A stretch of DNA of 64,000 nt, from contig DFXW01000041.1 in NCBI GenBank assembly GCA_002382495.1, forward strand, positions 233,276 through 297,275. Reading direction: 5' to 3'. Within the stretch, counting starts at the first letter, position 1; each line of letters opens with the position of its first letter. This stretch comes from Flavobacterium sp. UBA4098. GTDB lineage: Bacteria; Bacteroidota; Bacteroidia; Flavobacteriales; Flavobacteriaceae. The notes under the pieces were generated by a model, which was not told the DNA's origin, did no database searches, and saw only the letters and a list, made by a program, of their open reading frames with translations. Made by a program: the position numbers and the translations under genes. Shown here piece by piece: positions 9,337 through 16,582 of this stretch.

Positions 9337-9813
9337 TTGAAGCATTATTTTCTTTTATTACTTTTTCTTTTGTTTAATTCTTGTCAGTATTTTGGGAAGC
9401 AAGTGCCTACTGAACAGGAATTGTTGGCCAAAGAGTTAAACGAAATCAATTGGAAAGAAGTCGATGAATTTCCTTCGCTTGTTGATTGTGAGAAAATTGA
9501 GAATAAGACCCAGCGCCAACAATGTTTTTTCGAAATTTTAACTCAGTTAATTCAAGAAAAATTAAGTGTTGATACGCTTTCGGTTTTGTATCCAGAATTA
9601 GATACTATAGAAGTAAAAGTTACTGTCTTTCCAAATGCAACATTACAATTTGAACCTCAGTTTCCTAAAGATTCGGTGGCCTATGATACCATAAAAATTG
9701 ACAGTATTTTAAAAGCTCGATTGGTTGATTTCCCAAAAGTAAATCCTGCAATCAAACGCGGCATTCCAGTTAAAACCCAATTTATTCTTCCTGTTATTCT
9801 AAAAGTAGAGTAA
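9337..9813 (+). CDS. Putative lipoprotein upstream of ruvC
   Basis: I do not recognise a named family. From a TTG start at 9337 the product is 158 residues and begins with a short basic and hydrophobic stretch, KHYFLLLLFLLFNSC, whose final Cys fits a lipobox, so it should be a membrane-anchored lipoprotein. A longer reading from a TTG at 9295 adds 14 residues ahead of the signal and is less likely. The last 45 residues (VDFPKVNPAIKRGIPVKTQ) loosely resemble a TonB C-terminal-like fold, a weak impression only. Its stop codon directly abuts the open frame of ruvC, so the two are probably cotranscribed. Confidence 0.75.
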   Translation: MKHYFLLLLFLLFNSCQYFGKQVPTEQELLAKELNEINWKEVDEFPSLVDCEKIENKTQRQQCFFEILTQLIQEKLSVDTLSVLYPELDTIEVKVTVFPNATLQFEPQFPKDSVAYDTIKIDSILKARLVDFPKVNPAIKRGIPVKTQFILPVILKVE

Positions 9814-9837
9814 TTGCTACCTGTAAACAATCCTCCA

Positions 9838-10392
9838 TTGGCAAACGAACGCATCATATTAGGAATCGACCCAGGAACCACTATTATGGGTTTTGGATTG
9901 ATTAAAGTGGTCAATAAAAAAATGGAGTTTTTGCAATTGAACGAATTGCAACTATCCAAATACGACAATCATTACCAAAAGTTAAAAATCATTTTTGAAC
10001 GTACGATTGAGTTGATTGAAACCCACAATCCAGACGAAATAGCGATTGAAGCTCCCTTTTTCGGTAAAAACGTACAATCGATGTTGAAATTAGGACGAGC
10101 GCAAGGAGTGGCTATGGCTGCTGGGCTTTCACGCGGAATTCCGATTACAGAATACGAACCCAAAAAAATTAAAATGGCCATTACCGGAAATGGAAATGCC
10201 AGTAAAGAGCAGGTTGCTAAAATGCTCCAACAATTATTAGGTCTTAAAACCTTGCCTAAAAACTTAGATTCAACAGATGGATTAGCTGCTGCTGTTTGTC
10301 ACTTCTTTAATTCGGGTCGAGTAGAAATTGGGAAAAGCTATTCGGGTTGGGATGCTTTTGTGAAGCAAAACGAAGAACGAATTAAGAAATAG
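9838..10392 (+). CDS. ruvC: Holliday junction resolvase RuvC
   Basis: RuvC cuts Holliday junctions after RuvAB branch migration. The acidic active-site residues appear in LGIDPGTTIMGFG (first D), IAIEAPFFGKN (E) and LDSTDGLAAAVCH (C-terminal acids and H). I place the start at a TTG (9838) giving MANERIILGIDPG, which matches the usual short N-terminus. The frame is open back to a TTG at 9814, immediately after the preceding stop, which would add 8 residues. The product is about 184 residues. Downstream, hemW is separated only by the repeat-bounded four-helix-bundle element. Confidence 0.94.
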   Translation: MANERIILGIDPGTTIMGFGLIKVVNKKMEFLQLNELQLSKYDNHYQKLKIIFERTIELIETHNPDEIAIEAPFFGKNVQSMLKLGRAQGVAMAAGLSRGIPITEYEPKKIKMAITGNGNASKEQVAKMLQQLLGLKTLPKNLDSTDGLAAAVCHFFNSGRVEIGKSYSGWDAFVKQNEERIKK

Positions 10393-10420
10393 TGCTCAGT
10401 GCACAGCTTTTAGTGACCAG
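10391..10420 (+). repeat. Left inverted-repeat arm of the four-helix-bundle element
   Basis: It begins inside the ruvC stop codon and pairs with the reverse complement of 10830-10859 at 23 of 30 positions. The shared core is AGTGnTCAGTG and TTTTAGTGnnCAG. The arm is itself built from two copies of an AGTGnnCAG-like unit. Confidence 0.8.
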
Positions 10421-10437
10421 TTAAATAATCATATTTT

Positions 10438-10812
10438 ATGAGATTTCAAGATTTATTAGCTTACAAGAAAGGATTTGATGTTGCTATGGAAATTTTTGAA
10501 TTGACCAAAAGTTTTCCAAAAGAAGAATTATATTCTTTAACGGATCAAATTCGAAGAAGTTCAAGAAGTGTAACAATTACAATAGCAGAAGCGTATAGAA
10601 AAAGAGAATATCCAAAATATTTTCATAGTAAATTGACTGACGCTGATGCAGAAAATTCTGAAACCCAGGGTTGGTTAGAATATGCTTTAGCTTGTAAATA
10701 TATATCACAAGAAATTCACGATTCTATTCTTGAAAAGTCAAATGAAGTTGGTAAGCTTATCAATTTTATGATATTAAATCCAGGTAAATTTGGTTCTAAA
10801 TCTGAAAACTAA
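10438..10812 (+). CDS. Four-helix-bundle protein (S23 / 23S rRNA intervening-sequence protein family)
   Basis: This 124-residue, all-helical protein has the family pattern FQDLLAYKKGFDVAMEIFEL at the N-terminus, then LTDQIRRSSRSVTITIAEAY and a C-terminal helix (ILEKSNEVGKLINFMI). The family is known from open frames in 23S rRNA intervening sequences and is structurally related to Avd of diversity-generating retroelements. The basic, fivefold-like bundle of that family suggests nucleic acid binding; no enzymatic motif is visible. Here it lies between ruvC and hemW in the same direction, inside inverted repeats. Function here is unknown. Confidence 0.92.
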   Translation: MRFQDLLAYKKGFDVAMEIFELTKSFPKEELYSLTDQIRRSSRSVTITIAEAYRKREYPKYFHSKLTDADAENSETQGWLEYALACKYISQEIHDSILEKSNEVGKLINFMILNPGKFGSKSEN

Positions 10813-10829
10813 TATTTTCTTCATCTGGT

Positions 10830-10859
10830 CTGACCACTAAAATCGGACCACTGACCACT
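10830..10859 (+). repeat. Right inverted-repeat arm of the four-helix-bundle element
   Basis: This is the partner of 10391-10420. It reads CTGACCACTAAAATCGGACC then ACTGACCACT, i.e. two CTGACCACT units. It ends 6 bases before the hemW start codon, so the ribosome-binding region of hemW lies in or beside the arm. Confidence 0.8.
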
Positions 10860-10865
10860 TTAATA

Positions 10866-12011
10866 ATGAGCGGAATCTATATTCACATTCCATTTTGTAA
10901 ACAAGCCTGTCATTACTGCGACTTTCATTTTTCGACTTCGATGAAGAAGAAAGAGGAAATGGTTTGGGCTTTAGCCAAAGAATTACAGTTGCGTAAAGAC
11001 GAATTTCAATTCGTTGCTGAATTCCAATGTATTGAAACTATTTATTTTGGAGGCGGAACTCCATCCGTATTGAATGTAGAGGATATCCAATTATTGATTG
11101 ATACAGTGCGCCAAAATTATCCGGTGTCCCAAAACCCTGAAATTACTTTAGAAGCCAATCCAGATGATTTATCGGAAGAAAATTTGAAAGCATTTGCTGT
11201 AATCGGGATTAACCGACTTTCGATTGGAATTCAATCTTTCTTTGAAGAAGATTTAAAGCTGATGCATCGCGCACATGATTCGGCGCAAGCCAAAAACTGC
11301 CTTGAACTTGCCACCCGATATTTTGACAATATTTCTTTGGATTTAATATATGGAATTCCTGGGATGACAAACGAAAGATGGCAAAAGAATATTGAAACGG
11401 CACTCTCTTTTGGAATACCACACATATCCAGTTACGCGTTGACGGTAGAACCAAAAACGGCCTTAGATAAACTTATTCAAACTGGCAAAATTGCTTCGCC
11501 TAAGGATGAAGTAGCGCAAGAGCATTTCATAATTTTGGTTGAAACGCTTGAAGCCAATGGATTGGTGCATTATGAGTTGTCTAACTTTGGTAAAGAAAAT
11601 TATTTTTCTCGAAACAATACGGCTTATTGGTTAGGCAAAAAGTATATTGGAATTGGCCCTTCGGCTCACAGTTACGATGGCGTTTCTAGGAGTTGGAATA
11701 TTGCCAATAATACTTTGTATTTGAAAGCAATTCAGAATGGCGAACTGCCTAGGGAAGTTGAATTATTGTCTCAAGAAGACCTTTATAATGAATACATCAT
11801 GACGGGATTACGAACAATCTGGGGCGTTTCTTTAGTTCGAATAGAGCAAGAATTTGGCACAGATTATTTGAATTATTTGAAACAACAATCACAAAAATTC
11901 ATTAATGACGATTTGCTTGTAATTACCGATGGTATTTTGAAACCAACGCTGAAAGGGAAATTTCTCACGGATGGAATAGCAAGTGATTTGTTTTACCTAA
12001 ATTTGGAATAG
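10866..12011 (+). CDS. hemW: Radical SAM heme chaperone HemW
   Basis: HemW is a radical SAM protein that delivers heme to respiratory enzymes; many annotations still call it oxygen-independent coproporphyrinogen oxidase. The N-terminus GIYIHIPFCKQACHYCDFHF carries the CxxxCxxC cluster motif together with the extra Cys pattern of HemW. IYFGGGTPS and ITLEANPDD are conserved SAM-binding stretches, and the C-terminal HemW domain is present. The 381-residue length is normal. It probably belongs to the ruvC transcription unit, interrupted by the repeat-bounded element just upstream. Confidence 0.94.
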   Translation: MSGIYIHIPFCKQACHYCDFHFSTSMKKKEEMVWALAKELQLRKDEFQFVAEFQCIETIYFGGGTPSVLNVEDIQLLIDTVRQNYPVSQNPEITLEANPDDLSEENLKAFAVIGINRLSIGIQSFFEEDLKLMHRAHDSAQAKNCLELATRYFDNISLDLIYGIPGMTNERWQKNIETALSFGIPHISSYALTVEPKTALDKLIQTGKIASPKDEVAQEHFIILVETLEANGLVHYELSNFGKENYFSRNNTAYWLGKKYIGIGPSAHSYDGVSRSWNIANNTLYLKAIQNGELPREVELLSQEDLYNEYIMTGLRTIWGVSLVRIEQEFGTDYLNYLKQQSQKFINDDLLVITDGILKPTLKGKFLTDGIASDLFYLNLE

Positions 12012-12034
12012 CCTAACCGCACGGTTAAATAATT

Positions 12035-12805
12035 ATGAAAGCAACAATCAAAAATTTTGAAATCGACTTATCAAAACCCATTGATATTTCCATTCCAATA
12101 ACGAATGACGAGCACAATCCGATTGCTTGGTACCAAAACGCACCGGAAATCAAACCTGTAGTTATGGGAGATTGGATTGGTAAAGTGGCAGAAGGACAAT
12201 CGTCAACCAATTTCAACAATCTGTTTTTTAATCCACACGCGCATGGAACGCATACCGAGTGTTTGGGACATATAACTAAAGAGTTCTATAGCATCAACCA
12301 ATGTTTGAAGCAGTTTTTCTTTTGGGCGACACTAATTACAGTTCAACCCGAAAAAGTAGGAGAGGACGAAGTAATTTCAAAAGAGCAAATTGAAAAGGCA
12401 TTGAAACCTTTTCATGACTCAGAAATGAACCCAGAAGCTATTGTGATTCGCACTTTGCCTAATAAGGCTGCCAAAAAATCATTCAAGTATTCCAATACCA
12501 ATCCGCCCTATTTATCTGAAGCAGCAGCGGTATTCCTTCGCGAAAGCGGAATCCAACATTTGTTGATTGATTTACCTAGTGTTGATAAAGAAAAAGACGG
12601 CGGGAAGTTAGCCGCACACAAAGCCTTTTGGAATGTTAAAGACGTCAACCATTTGAATGAGGATGCAAGACTGGATTGCACCATTACCGAAATGATTTTT
12701 GTTCCCAATGAAGTTGCTGACGGGAATTATGTACTTAATTTACAAATCGCTTCATTTGAAAATGATGCGAGTCCGAGTAAGCCTATTTTGTACTCAATAA
12801 AATAA
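12035..12805 (+). CDS. Cyclase-family metal-dependent hydrolase (kynurenine formamidase-like)
   Basis: The 256-residue protein has the metal-binding signature HAHGTHTECLGH near residues 67-78, corresponding to the HxGTHxDxxxH motif of the cyclase/kynurenine formamidase family. The usual Asp is Glu here. A second conserved block is IQHLLIDLPSVDKEKDGG. The family hydrolyses amide or cyclic substrates, but no kynurenine genes are nearby, so the substrate is unknown. It starts 23 bases after hemW and ends before a bidirectional terminator, so it is probably the last gene of the ruvC-hemW unit. Confidence 0.85.
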   Translation: MKATIKNFEIDLSKPIDISIPITNDEHNPIAWYQNAPEIKPVVMGDWIGKVAEGQSSTNFNNLFFNPHAHGTHTECLGHITKEFYSINQCLKQFFFWATLITVQPEKVGEDEVISKEQIEKALKPFHDSEMNPEAIVIRTLPNKAAKKSFKYSNTNPPYLSEAAAVFLRESGIQHLLIDLPSVDKEKDGGKLAAHKAFWNVKDVNHLNEDARLDCTITEMIFVPNEVADGNYVLNLQIASFENDASPSKPILYSIK

Positions 12806-12831
12806 AGAGTGAAAAACTTTGATAAATAAAT

Positions 12832-12865
12832 AAAAAAAGCGGTTTCATTTGAAACCGCTTTTTTT
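12832..12865. terminator. Bidirectional terminator between the cyclase gene and the DUF423 gene
   Basis: A near-perfect hairpin AAAAAAAGCGGTTTC / GAAACCGCTTTTTTT with an ATTT loop serves the convergent genes on either side. Its right edge overlaps the stop codon region of the minus-strand gene. Confidence 0.9.
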
Positions 12866-13262
12866 ATTTTCTTGTTTTCAAAATAGAGAAACCTAATATT
12901 CCCCAAGCTACTATTAGTAATAATCCGCCAACTGGCGTAATGAATCCGATCGGTTTAAAATTGACCCCTGTTATTCCCGTCGTGGACAATAGATAAATTG
13001 ATCCTGAAAAGAAAAGAGTTCCTGATAGGATTAGTGTAAATATTGTTTTTTTAGTTTTCTCTTGAATATCATTTTGAGTGGCAAGAAAGAATAAAAAGAA
13101 CGCTTGGTACATTTGGTAACGCACCCCTGTTTCAAAACTAATTAATTGCTCTGGAGTCAATACTTTTTTTAGAGCATGTGCGCCAAATGCGCCTAAAATA
13201 ATGGCAACCATTCCTATAAAGGCCCCGGTGATTGAGATTTTCTTATCCATATCTTTTTTCAC
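12864..13262 (-). CDS. DUF423 family small membrane protein
   Basis: A 132-residue protein with about four hydrophobic segments. The family block GAFGAHALKKVL lies near residues 22-33, followed by FETGVRYQMYQAFFLF and a Gly/Pro-rich segment FKPIGFITPVGG near 100-112, all typical of DUF423 (YgdD-like) inner-membrane proteins of unknown function. The start could also be the Met five codons later. No partner gene is evident; it is flanked by terminators or gaps on both sides. Confidence 0.9.
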   Translation of the reverse strand: MKKDMDKKISITGAFIGMVAIILGAFGAHALKKVLTPEQLISFETGVRYQMYQAFFLFFLATQNDIQEKTKKTIFTLILSGTLFFSGSIYLLSTTGITGVNFKPIGFITPVGGLLLIVAWGILGFSILKTRK

Positions 13263-13351
13263 AAAAATATTCTAAATGGATTGATTTTAAAACTAATTTT
13301 CAAATAATTTTTGGAACATGTTGATCAGCTTCTTCTTTGATTTATAAAAAA

Positions 13352-13378
13352 AAATCCGTTCTTGAGTGAACGGATTTG
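13352..13378 (-). terminator. Terminator of the blaI-blaR1-tonB-like operon
   Basis: A hairpin AAATCCGTT / AACGGATTT is followed on the minus strand by a run of eight or more T. It lies 10 bases beyond the end of the last gene. Confidence 0.85.
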
Positions 13379-13387
13379 ATTGGGTAT

Positions 13388-14095
13388 TTAAGATTTGGAT
13401 TGAATAGTGATTGGTAAGCTGTAGGCTGTTCGAACTGCTTCATCATTTACTTTTCCTGGTGTCCATTTTGGGGATAATTTCAAAACTCGTACAGCTTCTT
13501 CACCAGTTCCATAACCAATGTCACGAAGTACTTTGATATTAGATATCTCACCATTAGTCTCAATTATGAATGATACATAAGTTTTTCCTGATAATTTAAC
13601 ATCATTTGGAGTCTTTGGCATCGTGAAATTTTCGCCTACAAATTTGTAAAAGGCTTCCATACCATTTGGAAATTCTGGGTTAACAGTTATTTCTGATGTA
13701 TTGTAAACTGCATTGGAATCCTCTTTTTTTGTTTTAACATTCTTTGGATCAAAGGCATCTACGATAATTTCGGCAGGGCCACCTTTTTTTAGTAACTCAT
13801 CGAGCTCTTCTTTTGTTGGTGTAGTCTTACTTCCTACTAAATAACTTGGTACTAGCTTTTTTTCAGTTTGGGTTAATTGTGCATATTTTTTTTCAGCTAC
13901 AATGGCACCTTTTTCATTTTTAATTTTGAAAACAGTATTGTTATAGTAAATCTGAAAAAGTGATCCGGACTCTTTCTTCTGAGATTGTTTTTCTTGAGCT
14001 GTGGCAAAAAAACTGATTGTTAAAACAATAATGAAAATAGACATGCTAAACCATTTTTTAGGTTGCATTGCGAATGATAATTGGGTTGCTTTCAT
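13388..14095 (-). CDS. TonB C-terminal domain protein, third gene of the blaI-blaR1 operon
   Basis: A 235-residue protein with an N-terminal hydrophobic segment (SMSIFIIVLTISFFATAQ) and an exported body. The last 90 residues form a TonB-type C-terminal domain: FPNGMEAFYKFVGENFTMP, then VSFIIETNGEISNIKVLRDI and VRVLKLSPKWTPGKVN. A middle segment (KKYAQLTQTEKKLVPS followed by TPTKEELDELLKKG) is also present in the BlaR1-like protein encoded upstream, so the two proteins are paralogous over more than the TonB domain. It is probably cotranscribed with blaR1 (34-base gap). It lacks a long proline-rich periplasmic spanner, so classical TonB energy transfer is uncertain. Confidence 0.85.
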   Translation of the reverse strand: MKATQLSFAMQPKKWFSMSIFIIVLTISFFATAQEKQSQKKESGSLFQIYYNNTVFKIKNEKGAIVAEKKYAQLTQTEKKLVPSYLVGSKTTPTKEELDELLKKGGPAEIIVDAFDPKNVKTKKEDSNAVYNTSEITVNPEFPNGMEAFYKFVGENFTMPKTPNDVKLSGKTYVSFIIETNGEISNIKVLRDIGYGTGEEAVRVLKLSPKWTPGKVNDEAVRTAYSLPITIQSKS

Positions 14096-14129
14096 AATGT
14101 TATTTTTAGTGGTTAAATATTTTATTGTT

Positions 14130-15932
14130 TTATAAATTAGAACTCATAATAGTGATTGGTAAACTATACTGAACACGAACTGGCAGTCCATCTTTTTGAG
14201 CGGGAATCCATTTCGGAGAAAGTTTGATTACGCGAAGTGCTTCTTCACCAGTACCAAATCCGATGTCTCTTAAGATATTCGCATTAGTAATACTTCCATC
14301 TTTTTCGATAATGAACATGACGTATACTTTGCCTTTTAATTTTATATCGGTTGGCATTTGAAAATTATCGGCCACAAATTGATAAAACTTTTTCATGCCT
14401 CCAGGGAATTCAGGTTTTTCAGTTGTATTTATTAAATTAAGAACATCTTCATTTGAGGGTATTGGGTCACTTTCTTTTGTGTTTTCTTTTAGCAAATTGA
14501 CTAAAGTCTCTGTTTTCAGATTAGGATTTAAATTTGCTGAGTTTGTAGTAATACTAACTGACGCTTCTCCTTTTATATTTGATTTGGAAGTTATAGGTGA
14601 CTTTTTTGATCGACTAAGATCAATATTGATGCTTTTTCCAGAAAACTTTTTATGTGCATTTTTTAAGTTTTTTTCATAATAGCCCTCTGTATAAAAACTG
14701 TATTGAAATGGTTGTGGAAATTTTTCGCTTCTAGCGTTTTTATGAACAAAGCTACCTGAAAAATAAGCAATTTTGTTTGGTGCGTATACAGCCAAATGGC
14801 TATTATTGGCAGGAATACCGTCAATCCATATGGCATATTTTTTACTGTTTTTAAATTCCTCAAATTCTGCCTTTGTCGGAATTTTTTTTGAGTACTTTCT
14901 TGGAGTGAATGATAAGTACCTGTTTTTTTCTTCCAAAGTTAAAGCCTCATACTTTTTGGAAAAGGTGATATTTCTTTTATTATCAGTAACATTTACTAAA
15001 ACACCTGCATAGTAGGTATCTCTATCAAAGCTTGCTGTAACAGTATATTTTGTATTTGTTGCTTTTGTTGTTTGTACTTGTGCAACACTATCAATACAGA
15101 AATAGCAGAAAATTGCCGTAAATATAGGTAGTAAACCGAGCTGTTTTGCAAGTATTATTTTTTTTGAAGAATTTCTACTCATCATAAGAAATCGTTTTTT
15201 GGTTATTTGAAAATTTAAATTACTAGCTAAAGACAAGGGTGGGTAGCAACTCACTTTGGATAACAACAGTGATTGATAAAATGGAATGTTTTTGTACGAG
15301 TGTACTACTTTTTCATCGGCTAGGAATTCATGATTGAGTTGTATGGCTTTTTTGTATAGGATAAATAGTGGATTGAACCAAAAGATTGTTTTTATCAATT
15401 CAACAAATAGAACATCAAGCGTATGCATTTGTTTGACATGTGTCATTTCATGTGCAAATAATTCTTTTTCAATTTTCCGTTCCTGGTATTCCGCTTTATT
15501 GATAAAAATGTTATTCATGAAGGTATGCGGTAACACTCGTTCTTGCAGTAATACTAAAGTCGCATTTTGAATCGAAAGGGTTGAGTTATTCTGTCTTAAT
15601 TGGTAAAATGCCAAAATATTTCGCATAAATCTATACGATAGTATTGCAGTTACTAGAATATAAATTCCCCACAGTATTTGTTCTAAATAATTGGTTTCTT
15701 CAGCAATTACAATAGTTCCCTCTGATGTGGCCGTCGGAATTAGTGAGGTTGTAGGTGTCGTTATTTCTTTAATTATTTCAATAGAAATAAAAGGAATCAA
15801 TAATGAAAAAAGTAAACTAATTAATAAGTAAAACCGATTGAAATGATGCATTTTTTCTTTTTCCAGAAAAAGCTGGTAAATAATAAAAAGAGAAGTTGCA
15901 GCAATAGTTGAAGTTAGCAAGTACTGTATCAT
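14130..15932 (-). CDS. BlaR1/MecR1-type M56 membrane metalloprotease with C-terminal TonB domain
   Basis: A 600-residue membrane protein. The N-terminal 270 residues contain several transmembrane segments and the M56 zinc motif HEMTH near residue 161 (LFAHEMTHVKQMHT), with the downstream LNHEFLADEKVV supplying the third ligand. The periplasmic part does not look like a penicillin-sensor domain. It ends in a TonB-type domain (FPGGMKKFYQFVADNFQMP, then IIEKDGSITNANILRDIGFG). Its start overlaps the end of the BlaI-like gene by 4 bases, so the two are translationally coupled. By analogy with BlaR1 it should trigger removal of the BlaI repressor on an envelope signal. The signal is unknown. Confidence 0.92.
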   Translation of the reverse strand: MIQYLLTSTIAATSLFIIYQLFLEKEKMHHFNRFYLLISLLFSLLIPFISIEIIKEITTPTTSLIPTATSEGTIVIAEETNYLEQILWGIYILVTAILSYRFMRNILAFYQLRQNNSTLSIQNATLVLLQERVLPHTFMNNIFINKAEYQERKIEKELFAHEMTHVKQMHTLDVLFVELIKTIFWFNPLFILYKKAIQLNHEFLADEKVVHSYKNIPFYQSLLLSKVSCYPPLSLASNLNFQITKKRFLMMSRNSSKKIILAKQLGLLPIFTAIFCYFCIDSVAQVQTTKATNTKYTVTASFDRDTYYAGVLVNVTDNKRNITFSKKYEALTLEEKNRYLSFTPRKYSKKIPTKAEFEEFKNSKKYAIWIDGIPANNSHLAVYAPNKIAYFSGSFVHKNARSEKFPQPFQYSFYTEGYYEKNLKNAHKKFSGKSINIDLSRSKKSPITSKSNIKGEASVSITTNSANLNPNLKTETLVNLLKENTKESDPIPSNEDVLNLINTTEKPEFPGGMKKFYQFVADNFQMPTDIKLKGKVYVMFIIEKDGSITNANILRDIGFGTGEEALRVIKLSPKWIPAQKDGLPVRVQYSLPITIMSSNL

Positions 15933-16300
15933 GATTTCTTTTTTTGAAGTTCAACATCTATTATTTTTTTGAGATCTTCCAGTTCAGTTTGAGATAAATT
16001 AGTTTCGGTGGTAAAGAAAGATGCAAATTGCGATGCCGAATTATTGAAAAAATTACTAATCAATCCATTAACGTGTTTGGAAAAATAATCTGTCTTTTTT
16101 ACCAAAGGATAATATTCTCTTGAGTTGCCAAATTCTTTATAGGATACGAATTCTTTATCAATCATTCTTTTCAATAAAGTGGCCACGGTTGTAGTTGCGG
16201 GTTTTGGTTCGGGGTAGGCCTCAAGCAAGTCTTTCATAAAGGCTTTTTCTAGTTGCCAAAGGTGTTCCATTAATTGTTCTTCTGAGTTGGATAATGACAT
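15929..16300 (-). CDS. BlaI/MecI/CopY-family transcriptional repressor
   Basis: A 123-residue winged-helix repressor. The family blocks are SNSEEQLMEHLWQLEKAFMKD at the N-terminus and ATTTVATLLKRMIDKEFVSY (recognition helix region), then YYPLVKKTDYF. Family members bind TACA-n2-TGTA palindromes as dimers and are inactivated by the partner M56 protease. Two such palindromes lie 25-66 bases upstream and cover the promoter, which strongly suggests autoregulation. The coding region overlaps that of the protease by 4 bases. Confidence 0.94.
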   Translation of the reverse strand: MSLSNSEEQLMEHLWQLEKAFMKDLLEAYPEPKPATTTVATLLKRMIDKEFVSYKEFGNSREYYPLVKKTDYFSKHVNGLISNFFNNSASQFASFFTTETNLSQTELEDLKKIIDVELQKKKS

Positions 16301-16324
16301 TTGCTCTATGTTTTTAGAATTAAC

Positions 16325-16338
16325 TCTACAAATGTAGA
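16325..16338. promoter_or_regulatory. BlaI-type operator O1, over the -7 element
   Basis: The perfect palindrome TCTACA-AA-TGTAGA matches the known BlaI/MecI core TACA-n2-TGTA. It covers the -7 element of the promoter on the minus strand. Confidence 0.88.
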
Positions 16339-16358
16339 ATAAAATTTTACTTCTACAA
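16329..16358 (-). promoter_or_regulatory. Promoter of the blaI-blaR1 operon
   Basis: On the minus strand, TTG (16356-16358), 19 bases, then TACATTTG (16329-16336): an exact TTG-N19-TAnnTTTG promoter. Both elements are embedded in the two operator palindromes. The blaI start is 28 bases downstream of the -7. Confidence 0.85.
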
Positions 16359-16366
16359 GTGTAGAA
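16351..16366. promoter_or_regulatory. BlaI-type operator O2, over the -33 element
   Basis: The palindrome TTCTACA-AG-TGTAGAA has perfect 7-base arms. Its centre is 27 bases from the centre of O1, and the -33 TTG lies within it. Confidence 0.88.
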
Positions 16367-16400
16367 TGAAAATTTAACATTTGCAACTAATCTATTGGGT

Positions 16401-16517
16401 TTGCGTTAGGGATTGAAGAGGAAATCCTGACATTGCGTATTTAATTGTGGCTAGATGGATTGCTTTGTTCCTCGCAATGGCAGATTGAAGCGTAAAGCCC
16501 GACCGAAGGGAACGCCA
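16401..16517. repeat. Candidate dispersed flavobacterial intergenic repeat
   Basis: The unit begins TTGCGTTAGGGATTGAAG and ends AAGCCCGACCGAAGGGAACG-CC. The ends are complementary over 5 bases (GCGTT at 16403-16407, AACGC at 16511-16515). From memory, intergenic sequences with this opening and this ending recur in many Flavobacterium genomes. Only one copy is in this window, so the dispersed nature cannot be shown here. Confidence 0.5.
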
Positions 16518-16520
16518 AAA

Positions 16521-16556
16521 AAAATCCGTTTACTCAATTAAGAATAAACGGATTTT
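16521..16556 (-). terminator. Terminator of the M20 dipeptidase gene
   Basis: A hairpin AAAATCCGTTTA (16521-16532) / TAAACGGATTTT (16545-16556), followed on the minus strand by a run of T. It lies 27 bases past the dipeptidase stop. Confidence 0.85.
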
Positions 16557-16582
16557 GTGACTTCGCGACTTTTTGGGAATTT

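Larger units (their letters stand above)
10391..10859 (+). mobile_element. Candidate single-gene element carrying a four-helix-bundle gene
   Basis: A 469-base unit consists of two imperfect inverted-repeat arms (10391-10420 and 10830-10859) around one small gene. It fills the gap between ruvC and hemW, starting in the ruvC stop codon and ending 6 bases before the hemW start. The layout resembles the intervening sequences of some bacterial 23S rRNA genes, where a gene of the same family sits inside a base-paired stem. Mobility is inferred; no target-site duplication was identified. Confidence 0.55.

Noticed and set aside
14130..15932. Beta-lactam sensor/resistance function for the BlaR1-like gene
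   Set aside because: There is no penicillin-binding domain (no SxxK or KTG context in the periplasmic part) and no beta-lactamase gene nearby; a TonB-type domain is there instead.
13348..16556. Two terminators with the same AAATCCGTT core as ends of a mobile element around the blaI operon
   Set aside because: Both are ordinary hairpin terminators directly behind their genes; the stems differ in length and loop, and nothing else suggests a boundary.
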